Shown here: positions 19,093-28,298 of the stretch, in pieces
Layout: each line of letters begins with the position of its first letter
Numbering within the stretch: the first letter of the stretch is position 1
Source of the DNA: Paraburkholderia phenazinium
GTDB taxonomy: Bacteria > Pseudomonadota > Gammaproteobacteria > Burkholderiales > Burkholderiaceae
Assembly: GCF_900142845.1 (NCBI RefSeq)
Contig: NZ_FSRU01000002.1
Location: 2,728,001-2,792,000 of the forward strand
Direction: 5' to 3'
DNA length: 64,000 nt
Made by a program: the position numbers and the translations under genes
Notes under the pieces: model-generated
Database searches by the model: none
What the model was told of the DNA's origin: nothing
The model's input: only the letters and a program-made list of their open reading frames with translations

Positions 19093-19962
19093 TCAGCGGA
19101 ACACGACCGTCTTGCTGCCGTTCAGCACGACGCGATGTTCGACATGCCACTTCACCGCCCGCGCCAGCGTCACGCATTCGACGTCGCGGCCGATCGCCGT
19201 GAGTTGATCCGGCGTCATGCTGTGGTCGACCCGCTCCACTTCCTGCTCGATGATCGGACCTTCGTCCAGATCGGTCGTCACGTAGTGGGCGGTGGCGCCA
19301 ATCAGCTTCACGCCGCGATCGAACGCCTGATAGTACGGCTTCGCACCCTTGAAGCTCGGCAGGAACGAGTGGTGAATATTGATCGCACGGCCAGCGAGGC
19401 GTTCGCACAACTGCGGCGACAGGATCTGCATATAACGCGCAAGCACCACCAGATCGGCCTTGTGCTCGTCGATCACTTCGAGCACACGCGCTTCCTGCGC
19501 CGCCTTGCCCTCGGGCGTCGACGCCATCAGCGGGAAGTGGTGGAACGGAATGTCGTAGCTCGCCGCAAGTTGATAGAACTCCTTGTGGTTCGAGATGATC
19601 GCCGGAATCTCGATGCCCAGCTGGCCGGTGCGGTAGCGGAACAGCAGATCGTTCAGGCAATGGCCGATCTTCGAGACCATGATCACCACGCGCGGCTTCA
19701 CCGTCGCGTCGTGCAACTCCCAGCGCATGCCGAAGCCGTCCGCGAGCGTGCCGAACGCGCTGCGCAGCGCTTCCAGCCCCGGATCGCCGCCCACCTGCTG
19801 GAAATGCACGCGCATGAAGAACTCGCCGGTATGGCTGTCGCCGAACTGCGCGGAGTCGAGAATGTTGCTGCCGCGCTCGAACAGGAAGCCCGATACCGCG
19901 TGGACGATGCCGGGCCGGTCGGCGCACGACAGTTTGAGAATAAAGCTGTGATCGGTCGACAT
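19093..19962 (-). CDS. purU: Formyltetrahydrofolate deformylase
   Basis: The enzyme hydrolyses 10-formyl-THF to THF and formate, balancing one-carbon units and supplying formate for PurT. The 289-residue protein has an N-terminal ACT domain (FILKLSCADRPGIVHAVSGF), then a formyltransferase fold with the catalytic region INIHHSFLPSFKGAKPY and GATAHYVTTDLDEGPIIEQ, all PurU hallmarks. The ATG at 19962 has AAGGGAG upstream; the longer open frame to 20085 is not protein-like. It precedes no obvious partner; the Nudix gene lies upstream on the same strand. Confidence 0.96.
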   Translation of the reverse strand: MSTDHSFILKLSCADRPGIVHAVSGFLFERGSNILDSAQFGDSHTGEFFMRVHFQQVGGDPGLEALRSAFGTLADGFGMRWELHDATVKPRVVIMVSKIGHCLNDLLFRYRTGQLGIEIPAIISNHKEFYQLAASYDIPFHHFPLMASTPEGKAAQEARVLEVIDEHKADLVVLARYMQILSPQLCERLAGRAINIHHSFLPSFKGAKPYYQAFDRGVKLIGATAHYVTTDLDEGPIIEQEVERVDHSMTPDQLTAIGRDVECVTLARAVKWHVEHRVVLNGSKTVVFR

Positions 19963-20029
19963 GACCTGGGTGACTCCCTTGTTCAATGCGTGATTCGTTG
20001 AAAGCGTCGTTGAAAGCGCCGTTGAATGG

Positions 20030-20878
20030 TTATGCGACGGCCGGCGGCACGAACAACGCGTCGATCCCCACGCAGTCCTCTGCATCGATCCAGCGCCGGC
20101 GCAACAGGCAGTCGAGCGTGGCGAGGCTGGCGTCGACGGTCAGCGCGTCTTCCTCGATCCAGCGGGCCACTTCGTCGATGCGTGCCAGGCGGTGCTCGCC
20201 CACTTCGCCGTCCTGATTGCGCGGCGCGAAATCCGCCGGCAGCGCGAGGTCGTAGACGAAAATCTGCTCGGCCTGGGTGCCTTCCGGCAAGGACTGCAGC
20301 ACATGCACCGTGCGCCCCGGCGTGGCGCGCGCAGCGATCTCTTCCGGGATGCCGGCTTCTTCCCAGCACTCCTTGACGATTGTCGCCTCGATCCCGAAGC
20401 CCCAGCCTATCCCGCCCGCGACCACGTTATCCAGCATGCCGGGGTCCGTGGCCTTGGTGTCGCTGCGGCGCGCGATCCACAATTGCGGCGCGCCCTCCGC
20501 GTATTCTACGACGCCGTTCAGATGCACCGCGTAGGTCATGGTGCCGAAGAAGCGCGAGGCGGCGCGTTCGATATACGCGAGCGGCGGTGCATCGAACGCA
20601 TTGCGGATCGCGTAGGTCTCGTCGCGCCAGCCGGGAATGCGCCCTTCGGCGGCCAGCGCACCGATCACGGCCCCAAGCGCCGCGCTACGCATATCCACGG
20701 TGTTCAAGCGCGGCAATAACACCACGCGCGTGGCGTCGATCTCGAAGACGTCGGGCCAGCGGGCCAGCAGGGGCACGTCCGTCGAGCGAATCCAGCCCAC
20801 CTGCTGGGCGTCGATCCAGAACGGCCGATGCGCGTGCGCATCGAAGCGGCGCGCTTTGATGATAGAGGGCAAGGTCAT
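20030..20878 (-). CDS. Nudix hydrolase with N-terminal DUF4743 domain
   Basis: A 282-residue protein. The N-terminal half (residues about 1-120) resembles the DUF4743 domain found in front of Nudix domains of thiamine pyrophosphokinase-like proteins. The second half has a Nudix box GIGWGFGIEATIVKECWEEAGI that keeps the metal-binding Glu residues but has KE in place of the usual RE. It probably hydrolyses a nucleoside-diphosphate-linked compound, perhaps a damaged thiamine diphosphate; that substrate is family-based inference. The ATG is at 20878, 25 bases after the exporter gene ends, so the two are probably cotranscribed. Confidence 0.85.
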   Translation of the reverse strand: MTLPSIIKARRFDAHAHRPFWIDAQQVGWIRSTDVPLLARWPDVFEIDATRVVLLPRLNTVDMRSAALGAVIGALAAEGRIPGWRDETYAIRNAFDAPPLAYIERAASRFFGTMTYAVHLNGVVEYAEGAPQLWIARRSDTKATDPGMLDNVVAGGIGWGFGIEATIVKECWEEAGIPEEIAARATPGRTVHVLQSLPEGTQAEQIFVYDLALPADFAPRNQDGEVGEHRLARIDEVARWIEEDALTVDASLATLDCLLRRRWIDAEDCVGIDALFVPPAVA

Positions 20879-20903
20879 GAATACTCCAACTGCACGAACG
20901 CGA

Positions 20904-21518
20904 TCAATCGCGCAGCGCCACGCGAATGCCGATCGCGATAAAGGTTGCGCCCGCAAGGCGATCGAGCCACACGCCGACACGCGGACGGCGCTTCAGCCAG
21001 CCGCCGATCATCCCCGCGCACACGCCGAACAGCGAAAACACCAGCACCGTCTGCAGCATGAACACGAGGCCCAGTTCGAGCATCTGCAGCGGCACGCTCT
21101 GCACGCCATGCGGCTCGATGAACTGCGGCAGGAACACGAGGAAGAACAGCGTCACCTTCGGGTTCAGCATATTGCCGAACACGCTTTGACGGAACACCGA
21201 CCACAGCGGCTGAGCCGGCCGCTCATGGGCCGTGGCGAGCCCCTGGCTGCGCAGCGCCTTGATGCCGATCCAGATCAGGTAAGCGGCGCCGGCGTACTTG
21301 ATGGCCTGGAAAGCCAGCGGCGACGAGCGCAGCAACGCGGCCACGCCCAGCGTCGCGAGCGTCGTGTGGAACGTGATGCCGGCGGCGAAACCGAGTGCCG
21401 CGACGAGTCCGGCGGCACGGCCCTGCGAAATGCCGCGCGCCAGCACCTGAAGGTTGTCCGGGCCGGGAGCCAGCGTGATCGCCATCGAGGTGGCGAGAAA
21501 CAGCAGGAAATTGGGCAT
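20904..21518 (-). CDS. LysE/RhtB family amino acid exporter
   Basis: This 204-residue inner-membrane protein has six hydrophobic helices and the family start MPNFLLFLATSMAITLAPGPDNL, with the GPD motif in the first helix and the G-x-x-x-G region AAALGFAAGITFHT. LysE/RhtB proteins export amino acids such as lysine, homoserine or threonine. The substrate cannot be predicted here. GAGGTAAG precedes the ATG at 21518. It is followed closely by the Nudix gene. Confidence 0.9.
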   Translation of the reverse strand: MPNFLLFLATSMAITLAPGPDNLQVLARGISQGRAAGLVAALGFAAGITFHTTLATLGVAALLRSSPLAFQAIKYAGAAYLIWIGIKALRSQGLATAHERPAQPLWSVFRQSVFGNMLNPKVTLFFLVFLPQFIEPHGVQSVPLQMLELGLVFMLQTVLVFSLFGVCAGMIGGWLKRRPRVGVWLDRLAGATFIAIGIRVALRD

Positions 21519-21630
21519 GCGTCTTACCTCATCGCGATGGTCTTGCTGAATGATCGAAGGCGGTTGAAGCGCGGTCAAGGCGCGCTTGCAGCACTCGCCG
21601 CGCCGGACACCGGACGTCCCCGCCCGCGGC

Positions 21631-22197
21631 TTAGTGGCCGCTAAACTCGGTGACGGTGAAGAGCGGCAACCCCGCCGAGCGCAACAGCGCCGAGCCGCCC
21701 AGCTCCGGCAGGTCGATGATAGCCGCGCCTTCGATCACCACCGCGCCCAGCCGCTCGAGCAGTTGCTTGCCGGCCATCATGGTGCCGCCGGTTGCGATCA
21801 GATCGTCGACGATCAGCACGCGGTCGCCCGCTCCACACGCGTCGGCGTGAATCTCGACGGTCGCCGTGCCGTATTCGAGCTCGTACGACTGCGACTCCGT
21901 CCGGTAGGGCAGCTTGCCCTGCTTGCGGATCGGAATGAAGCCCACGTTCAGTTCGTACGCCAGCACCGGCCCGATGATGAAACCACGCGCGTCGAGCCCC
22001 GCGATGTAGTCGAGCTTCGCGTCGATATAGCGCTGCACGAACAGGTCGATCAGCACCCGAAACGTCTTCGGATGCTGCAGCAGCGGCGTGATATCGCGAA
22101 ACTGCACGCCGGCCTGCGGCCAGTCGGGCACGGTGCGAATCTGGCTTTTGACGAACGCAGCCGCGTCGAGCGGTGCGCTCGCAAGCGCGTTGGACAT
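21631..22197 (-). CDS. apt: Adenine phosphoribosyltransferase
   Basis: Apt salvages adenine with PRPP to AMP. The 188-residue protein has the type I PRTase PRPP-binding loop [14 protein letters not shown] and the adenine-site stretch FRDITPLL near the N-terminus, with the Apt segment [17 protein letters not shown]. The start at ATG 22197 has GGAG upstream; the open frame to 22320 extends into non-coding sequence. The PRPP it uses is made by Prs, also encoded in this window. Confidence 0.96.
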   Translation of the reverse strand: MSNALASAPLDAAAFVKSQIRTVPDWPQAGVQFRDITPLLQHPKTFRVLIDLFVQRYIDAKLDYIAGLDARGFIIGPVLAYELNVGFIPIRKQGKLPYRTESQSYELEYGTATVEIHADACGAGDRVLIVDDLIATGGTMMAGKQLLERLGAVVIEGAAIIDLPELGGSALLRSAGLPLFTVTEFSGH

Positions 22198-22343
22198 GAT
22201 GGCTCCAGACGGATCCCCAGGGACCCTGGTAAAAGACTTAAGAATCTCGCGCGGCGGCTTCGGGTCGCGCGCCTCGAATCCCGGCCGCGTGCGTGTGCGC
22301 GGCACGGCCCGCTGCCGCATGTTCGCTTATGCCGCCGCCCGCT

Positions 22344-24347
22344 TCAAACGGCCGGTGCGCCCGCCCGGCGATGCTTCGACAGCCGCTCTTCGGCTGCGGC
22401 GAGCGCTTCGGGCAAGCCGCGCAGCACGACGATGTCGCTGGCGCGCAGTTTGGTCGACGGGTCCGGCTCCACGCCGCGAATGCCATGACGGCGGATCGCC
22501 GTCACCTCGACGCCCAGTCCGAACAAACCGACCTCGGCCAGCGTACGGCCCACCGCGTCCGCGTTCTCGTCGACCGGCACCGATTGTAGTCGCACCTGCT
22601 CGTGACTGTCGTCGTCGCCCACGTCGTCGGCGCCGTGAAAATAGCCGCGCAGCAGACTATAGCGCTCGTCGCGCATCTCCTCGACCCGCCGCACCACGCG
22701 CCGCATTGGCACGCCCATCAGCACCAGCGTGTGCGAAGCGAGCATCAGGCTGCCCTCGACGATCTCCGGAATCACCTCGGTCGCGCCGGCCGCGAGCAGC
22801 TTTTCGAGGTCGGCGTCGTCGACGGTACGCACGATGACCGGCAGCGTCGGCTCCAGTTCGTGGATGTTGTGCAGCACGCGCAGCGCCGACGGCGTATTGG
22901 CGTAGGTGATCGCGACCGCCGCCGCGCGGTGGATACCGGCCGCGAGCAAGGACTCGCGCCGCCCGGCGTCGCCGAACACCACGGATTCGCCGGCCGCCGC
23001 GGCCGCCGCCACGCGGTCGGGGTCGAGGTCGAGCGCCACGTATGAAAGACCCTCGTGCTCGAGCATGCGCGCAAGGTTCTGTCCCGCCCGCCCGTAGCCG
23101 CAGATGATCGTATGGCCGCTTTGCTTCAGGCTTTGCGTGGCGATGCGCGTCATCTGCAGGGACTGCATCATCCATTCAGTCGACGACAGGCGCAGCACAA
23201 TGCGGTCCGCGTTCTGGATCATGAAGGGCGCGGCCAGCATGGACAGCAGCATCGCGGCGAGAATCGCCTGCAGGAGCGTGGCGTCGACCAGATGCTTGTC
23301 GAGGATCAGGTTCAGGAGCACGAAGCCGAATTCGCCAGCCTGCGCGAGGCCGATGCCGGTACGCATCGCCACGCCCGGCGACGCGCCGAACAGGCGCGAC
23401 AGCGCGGTGATCATGATCAGCTTCAGCAGCATCGGGCCGAGCAGGAAAGCCAGCACGATCAGCGGATGCGTCCAGATCACCATAGGGTTGAGCAGCATGC
23501 CGGTGGTGACGAAGAAGAGGCCCAGCAGCACGTCGCGAAACGGCTTGATGTCTTCTTCAACCTGATGCCGGTAAGGCGTCTCGGCGATCAGCATGCCGGC
23601 GATGAACGCGCCCAGCGCAAGCGACAAACCGAATTTATCCGTGATGAACGCCGCCCCGAGCGTGACGAGCAGCAGGTTCAGGATGAACAGCTCCTGCGAG
23701 CGGCGCCGCGCCACCACATTGAACCAGCGGGTCATGAACTTCTGCCCGACGATCAGCAGCAGGGCCAATGCGACCACAATCTTCACTGCCGCGAGCCCGA
23801 GCGCCGTCATCAGGGTGCGGGAATCGCCACCGAGCGCCGAGATGACAATCAGCAGCGGCACCACCGCCAGATCCTGGAACAGCAGCACGCCGAAGATATT
23901 GCGGCCGTGCTCCGTCTCGATCTCGAGCCGCTCCGCCAGCATCTTGCTGACAATAGCCGTCGACGACATAGCAAGCGCCCCGCCCAGCGCGATGCTGCCC
24001 TGCCACGTGATATGCACCCAGCGCTCCAGCACGAAGCCGAGCGCCACTGCTACCGCCACCGTGCCGATCACCTGCAGCAGGCCGAGGCCGAACACCAGCC
24101 GGCGCATCGAGCGCAGCTTGGCGAGCGAAAACTCCAGCCCGATCGAGAACATCAGGAACACCACCCCGAACTCGGCAAGGTTCTGCGCGCCGATCGAATC
24201 CGGAACGATACCGAACGCGTGCGGCCCGACGATGATCCCCACCGTCAGGTAGCCGAGCATCGGCGGCAGGTTCAGGAAACGGAAAACGACGACGCCCGCC
24301 ACCGATGCCAGCAGCAGGAACAGCGTCATTTCGAGCGGGGAAATCAT
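22344..24347 (-). CDS. Kef-type monovalent cation:proton antiporter
   Basis: A 667-residue CPA2 antiporter. About 12-13 transmembrane helices fill the first 400 residues (MTLFLLLASVAGVVVFRFLNL, GLEFSLAKL, ALGAFIAGMLIAETPY). They are followed by a cytoplasmic RCK/TrkA-N domain with the NAD-binding glycine motif IICGYGRAGQNLARMLE and a TrkA-C domain. This is the KefB/KefC/YbaL architecture for K+ efflux coupled to H+; the YbaL branch is likely given the full RCK plus TrkA-C tail. The ATG at 24347 is preceded by AGGA. It is divergent from kdsD. Confidence 0.9.
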   Translation of the reverse strand: MISPLEMTLFLLLASVAGVVVFRFLNLPPMLGYLTVGIIVGPHAFGIVPDSIGAQNLAEFGVVFLMFSIGLEFSLAKLRSMRRLVFGLGLLQVIGTVAVAVALGFVLERWVHITWQGSIALGGALAMSSTAIVSKMLAERLEIETEHGRNIFGVLLFQDLAVVPLLIVISALGGDSRTLMTALGLAAVKIVVALALLLIVGQKFMTRWFNVVARRRSQELFILNLLLVTLGAAFITDKFGLSLALGAFIAGMLIAETPYRHQVEEDIKPFRDVLLGLFFVTTGMLLNPMVIWTHPLIVLAFLLGPMLLKLIMITALSRLFGASPGVAMRTGIGLAQAGEFGFVLLNLILDKHLVDATLLQAILAAMLLSMLAAPFMIQNADRIVLRLSSTEWMMQSLQMTRIATQSLKQSGHTIICGYGRAGQNLARMLEHEGLSYVALDLDPDRVAAAAAAGESVVFGDAGRRESLLAAGIHRAAAVAITYANTPSALRVLHNIHELEPTLPVIVRTVDDADLEKLLAAGATEVIPEIVEGSLMLASHTLVLMGVPMRRVVRRVEEMRDERYSLLRGYFHGADDVGDDDSHEQVRLQSVPVDENADAVGRTLAEVGLFGLGVEVTAIRRHGIRGVEPDPSTKLRASDIVVLRGLPEALAAAEERLSKHRRAGAPAV

Positions 24348-24470
24348 CTGAAAGCGTCCTGGTTCGTCGACATAACCATCGCACGCAAACCGCCGTGCGA
24401 CAAGGTTGAGGGGCCGGTGAGGGCAGCGGCCGGAGACAGCCGTCCCGGCGCGGCGAACAAACGCCTTTGC

Positions 24471-24476
24471 TATACT
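24471..24476 (+). promoter_or_regulatory. -10-like hexamer 6 bases before kdsD
   Basis: TATACT sits 6 bases upstream of the kdsD ATG at 24483. If used, transcription would begin at about the start codon, giving a leaderless mRNA; no ribosome-binding site is present there, which is consistent. The -35 region is not consensus. Confidence 0.35.
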
Positions 24477-24482
24477 CCGCGA

Positions 24483-25466
24483 ATGATAGCGAAAATCAAT
24501 GGCGACCGGGCACTCGCGCTCGCTCGCAACGTGCTCGACATCGAAGCGGACGCCGTGCGCGCGCTTCGCGATCAACTCGACGACGGTTTCGTCGAGGCGA
24601 TCGATTTCATCCTGGGCTGCCGTGGACGCGTCGTCGTTTCCGGCATCGGCAAATCCGGCCACGTGGCCCGCAAGCTGGCGGCAACCTTCGCCAGCACCGG
24701 CACGCCCGCGTTTTTCGTGCATCCGGCGGAGGCCAGCCATGGCGACCTCGGCATGGTCACCTCGGATGACGTGTTCGTGGCCATGTCGAACTCCGGCGAA
24801 TCCGAAGAGCTGATGGCGATTCTGCCTATCATCAAGCGGCTCGGTTCAAAGCTGATCGCGATCACCGGCAAGCCGGGCTCGAGTCTCGCGCAACTGTCCG
24901 ACGTGCATCTGAACGCCGGCGTCGCAAAAGAAGCCTGCCCGATGAATCTTGCCCCCACCGCCAGCACCACCGCCGCGCTCGCGCTTGGCGACGCACTTGC
25001 GGTTGCCGTGCTGGACGCGCGCGGCTTCGGCCCGGACGACTTCGCCCGCTCGCATCCGGGCGGCGCGCTCGGCCGCCGCCTGCTCACCTATGTGCGCGAC
25101 GTGATGCGCACCGGCGACCAGGTGCCGAAGGTGATGCCGGAGTCCACCGTGCGCGACGCCCTGTTCCAGTTGACCGCCAAGCGCATGGGCATGACGGCGA
25201 TCGTCGACGAAAACCAGCGCGTCAAAGGCATCTTCACCGACGGCGACCTGCGCCGCGTGCTCGAGCGCAGCGGCGACTTCCGCGACCTGCCGATCGCCTC
25301 CGTAATGACGCCGGGCCCGCGTACCATTGGACCGGATCAACTGGCGGTCGAAGCGGTGGAACTGATGGAACGCCACCGGATCAACCAGATGCTGGTTGTC
25401 GACGACGCGGGCAAGCTGATCGGCGCGCTCAACATGCACGACCTGTTCTCCAAGAAGGTGATCTGA
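24483..25466 (+). CDS. kdsD: D-arabinose-5-phosphate isomerase
   Basis: KdsD converts ribulose-5-phosphate to arabinose-5-phosphate, the first step to Kdo in LPS. The 327-residue protein has an N-terminal SIS domain (VVVSGIGKSGHVARKLAATFASTGTP, AMSNSGES) and a C-terminal CBS pair (two blocks near 210-265 and 275-325, the second ending LIGALNMHDLF). The ATG at 24483 lacks a Shine-Dalgarno sequence. Its stop overlaps the kdsC start (TGATG), showing translational coupling. It heads the kdsD-kdsC-lptC-lptA-lptB operon. Confidence 0.96.
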   Translation: MIAKINGDRALALARNVLDIEADAVRALRDQLDDGFVEAIDFILGCRGRVVVSGIGKSGHVARKLAATFASTGTPAFFVHPAEASHGDLGMVTSDDVFVAMSNSGESEELMAILPIIKRLGSKLIAITGKPGSSLAQLSDVHLNAGVAKEACPMNLAPTASTTAALALGDALAVAVLDARGFGPDDFARSHPGGALGRRLLTYVRDVMRTGDQVPKVMPESTVRDALFQLTAKRMGMTAIVDENQRVKGIFTDGDLRRVLERSGDFRDLPIASVMTPGPRTIGPDQLAVEAVELMERHRINQMLVVDDAGKLIGALNMHDLFSKKVI

Positions 25467-26029
25467 TGGCTACCGCGTCCCTTACCGCTACCGAGCGCGC
25501 GCGCCGCGTCAAGCTGATGATTTTCGACGTCGACGGCGTGCTGACCGACGGCGGCCTGATGTTCACCGCCGAGGGCGACACGATGAAGTCGTTCAACTCG
25601 ATGGACGGCCACGGCGCGAAGCTGCTACGCGAAGCCGGCATCGACACGGCCATCATCACCGGGCGCAAGTCGGGCATCGTCGCGGTGCGGGCCAAGGAAC
25701 TGAAGATCACCCATCTGTATCAGGGCATCGAAAACAAGCCTGCGGCCTTCGCCGAGCTGCTCAAGGAAACCGGCCGCACCGCCGAGGAATGCGGCTACAT
25801 GGGCGACGACTGGGTCGATCTCGGCGTGATGCTGAAGGTCGGCTTCGCCGCCGCGCCCGCCAATTCGCATCCTGAAGTGATCGCGCGGGCCCACTGGGTC
25901 AGCGAAGCGCGCGGCGGCCACGGTGCCGTGCGCGAAGTATGCGACACCTTGCTGCGCGCGCAGAACAAGTACGACGCGCTGCTCGCGGCAGCCTGCGCCG
26001 GCGGGCAACAGCAGGGCCTTGTCGGATGA
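25466..26029 (+). CDS. kdsC: 3-deoxy-D-manno-octulosonate-8-phosphate phosphatase
   Basis: KdsC removes the phosphate from Kdo-8-P to give Kdo. It is a small HAD phosphatase (187 residues) without a cap: motif I MIFDVDGVLTDG holds the nucleophile Asp, ITGRKSG is motif II, and GDDWVDLGVM is the acidic motif. It starts inside the kdsD stop and ends overlapping lptC by four bases, so the three are coupled. Confidence 0.97.
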   Translation: MATASLTATERARRVKLMIFDVDGVLTDGGLMFTAEGDTMKSFNSMDGHGAKLLREAGIDTAIITGRKSGIVAVRAKELKITHLYQGIENKPAAFAELLKETGRTAEECGYMGDDWVDLGVMLKVGFAAAPANSHPEVIARAHWVSEARGGHGAVREVCDTLLRAQNKYDALLAAACAGGQQQGLVG

Positions 26030-26634
26030 ACCAGTTCCGCTTCACTTCGCTGATTCCGCTGGTTGCCATGGCGGTGCTCGCCGGGATCACCTGGTGGCTG
26101 CTGCAGGCCACCGCGCCGCCGCCGCACGAAGGCGAGATCAAGCCGAAGGAACACACGCCCGACTACTTCGCCGACAACTTCTCGGTGTCGGAGCTGGATC
26201 AATCGGGCGCCACGCAGTACCGGCTGACGGCCACCCACCTCGTCCATTACGAAGACGACGAGTTGAGCGATCTCGTCAAGCCGGCCATCCGCGCCTTCCA
26301 GCCGGGCAAGCCCATCGTGACGGCGACCGGCGACACCGGCACCGTCAACGGCGATGCCTCGATCGTCGATCTGTACCAGAACGCCCGCATCCTGCGCGCT
26401 GCCGGCGACGGCGACCCGGCGATGCAGGCCGATTCCTACCATTTTCGGGTCCTGGTCAACGACGATGTGATTGAGACCGAAAAGCCGGTTAAACTTCAGC
26501 GCGGCCTGTCTGTCATGACGGCCAGCGGCATGAACTACAACAACGTCACCCGGGTAATGCAGCTGTTCGGCAACGTCCGTGGCGCGATCGCCGCGTCCGA
26601 CGCCTCCGGCGGCTCCCTGAAGCAACCCGGGTAA
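26026..26634 (+). CDS. lptC: LPS export ABC transporter periplasmic protein LptC
   Basis: LptC is a single-span inner-membrane protein whose periplasmic beta-jellyroll passes LPS from LptB2FG to LptA. The 202-residue product has one N-terminal helix (LIPLVAMAVLAGITWWLLQA) and then a beta-rich domain (YFADNFSVSELDQSGATQYRL). It overlaps the kdsC stop by four bases and is 19 bases before lptA, giving the conserved order kdsC-lptC-lptA-lptB. Confidence 0.95.
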   Translation: MNQFRFTSLIPLVAMAVLAGITWWLLQATAPPPHEGEIKPKEHTPDYFADNFSVSELDQSGATQYRLTATHLVHYEDDELSDLVKPAIRAFQPGKPIVTATGDTGTVNGDASIVDLYQNARILRAAGDGDPAMQADSYHFRVLVNDDVIETEKPVKLQRGLSVMTASGMNYNNVTRVMQLFGNVRGAIAASDASGGSLKQPG

Positions 26635-26653
26635 TCCAATCCAGCGTGACTGC

Positions 26654-27325
26654 ATGAACGAATCGTTCCCCCGTTTTGACACCGGCCGCGCGCGCACCTT
26701 GTCCGCGTGCCGCGCTGGACTTGCTGCGCTGCTGGTCGCGTTGCCGCTCGCAGGCTTTGCGCCGCTGGCGCACGCCGAGCGCGCCGACAAGGACAAGCCG
26801 CTCAATATTGAAGCGGACAACATGACCTATGACGACCTGAAGCAGGTCAACATCTTCACCGGACACGTCGTGGCCACCAAAGGCACGATCGTCATCAAGG
26901 CGGATCGCGTCGAGGTGACGCAGGATCCGCAGGGCTATCAGTACGCCACCGGCACCTCGAGCGGCGGCAATCTGTCGTACTTCCGCCAGAAGCGCGAGGG
27001 GCTGAACGAGTATGTGGAAGGCACCGCCATCCGCATCGACTACGACGGCAAGCAGGACCTCACCACCCTGACGACCAACGCCACCGTGAACCGCCTGCAG
27101 GGCCTCTCGACGGTGATGGATACGGTCCACGGCAGCGTCATCACCTATGACGGCCAGAGCGACTTCTATACCGCGAAGGCGGGTCCGGACGTCGCCGGCC
27201 CGGGCAATCCGAGCGGCCGCGTGCGCGCCATGCTGTCGCCGCGTAACGGCGGCGCCGCACCGCTGTCCGGCGCCTCGGCCACGCTCGCGCCGTCCACCAC
27301 GCTTCAGGGAGCCCCGGCCCAGTGA
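26654..27325 (+). CDS. lptA: LPS transport periplasmic protein LptA
   Basis: LptA forms the periplasmic bridge that carries LPS to the outer membrane. The 223-residue protein has a signal peptide (about residues 17-41, hydrophobic [20 protein letters not shown]) and the OstA-type jellyroll with [38 protein letters not shown] and [11 protein letters not shown]. Its C-terminal 40 residues are Pro/Ser/Ala-rich and probably disordered. The stop overlaps the GTG of lptB by four bases. Confidence 0.96.
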   Translation: MNESFPRFDTGRARTLSACRAGLAALLVALPLAGFAPLAHAERADKDKPLNIEADNMTYDDLKQVNIFTGHVVATKGTIVIKADRVEVTQDPQGYQYATGTSSGGNLSYFRQKREGLNEYVEGTAIRIDYDGKQDLTTLTTNATVNRLQGLSTVMDTVHGSVITYDGQSDFYTAKAGPDVAGPGNPSGRVRAMLSPRNGGAAPLSGASATLAPSTTLQGAPAQ

Positions 27326-28113
27326 ACTCAGTGAATTCGCCTTCCCTCCCCCATCGCAAGCCGGCTGGGACCAGCAGTTCGCTGGTGGTTCGCAATCTGA
27401 AGAAGCGCTATGGTTCGCGCACCGTCGTGAAAGACGTGTCGCTCGACGTCAAGAGCGGCGAGGTGGTCGGCCTGCTCGGCCCGAACGGCGCAGGCAAGAC
27501 CACCTCGTTCTACATGATCGTGGGCCTCGTGCCGCTCGACGCGGGCGAGATCGACCTGGACGGCAAGTCCATCAGCCTGCTGCCCATTCACAAGCGCGCT
27601 TCGCTCGGCCTGTCGTATCTGCCGCAGGAAGCCTCGGTGTTCCGTAAGCTCACGGTCGAAGAGAACATTCGCGCGGTGCTGGAGTTGCAGCTCGACGAGA
27701 GCGGCAAGCGGCTCAACAAGGACACCATCACCACCCGCACGGAAGCGCTGCTCGACGAACTGCAGATCGCGCATCTGCGCGGCAATCCGGCGCTCTCGCT
27801 GTCGGGCGGCGAACGCCGGCGTGTGGAAATCGCGCGGGCGCTGGCGACCAATCCGAGCTTCATTCTGCTCGACGAACCGTTCGCCGGCGTCGATCCGATC
27901 GCGGTTCTGGAAATCCAGAAGATCGTCAAGTTCCTGAAGCAGCGCAACATCGGCGTGCTGATTACGGACCACAACGTGCGCGAAACGCTCGGCATCTGCG
28001 ACCATGCGTACATCATCAGCGATGGCAGCGTGCTGGCCGCCGGCGCGCCTGGCGACATCATTGAAAACGAAAACGTGCGGCGCGTCTATCTGGGCGAGCA
28101 CTTCCGCATGTAA
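27322..28113 (+). CDS. lptB: LPS export ABC transporter ATP-binding protein LptB
   Basis: LptB is the ATPase that drives LPS extraction from the inner membrane. The 263-residue protein has Walker [10 protein letters not shown], the Q-loop [12 protein letters not shown], signature [15 protein letters not shown] and Walker [16 protein letters not shown], then TDHNVRETL. The GTG start at 27322 overlaps the lptA stop. A second GTG three codons later is also possible. About 20 N-terminal residues extend beyond the core ABC fold. rpoN follows after 185 bases, as in many proteobacteria. Confidence 0.97.
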   Translation: MNSVNSPSLPHRKPAGTSSSLVVRNLKKRYGSRTVVKDVSLDVKSGEVVGLLGPNGAGKTTSFYMIVGLVPLDAGEIDLDGKSISLLPIHKRASLGLSYLPQEASVFRKLTVEENIRAVLELQLDESGKRLNKDTITTRTEALLDELQIAHLRGNPALSLSGGERRRVEIARALATNPSFILLDEPFAGVDPIAVLEIQKIVKFLKQRNIGVLITDHNVRETLGICDHAYIISDGSVLAAGAPGDIIENENVRRVYLGEHFRM

Positions 28114-28298
28114 CCGCGCAAGGGGCATGCACGGCGGCATCCCCTGCCGCCCGTCCCTTGCTGCGACGGCCTCAGCGTATTTTTGACGCAACGGGCCGCC
28201 CGCTTCCCCCGCAAGCCCAATCCGGGCGCACGCGTTATTGCGAATGTCGCAAGGTATCGCGGTCGTGGCAAACTCTTTACAATGAATCTCAACTTGCC

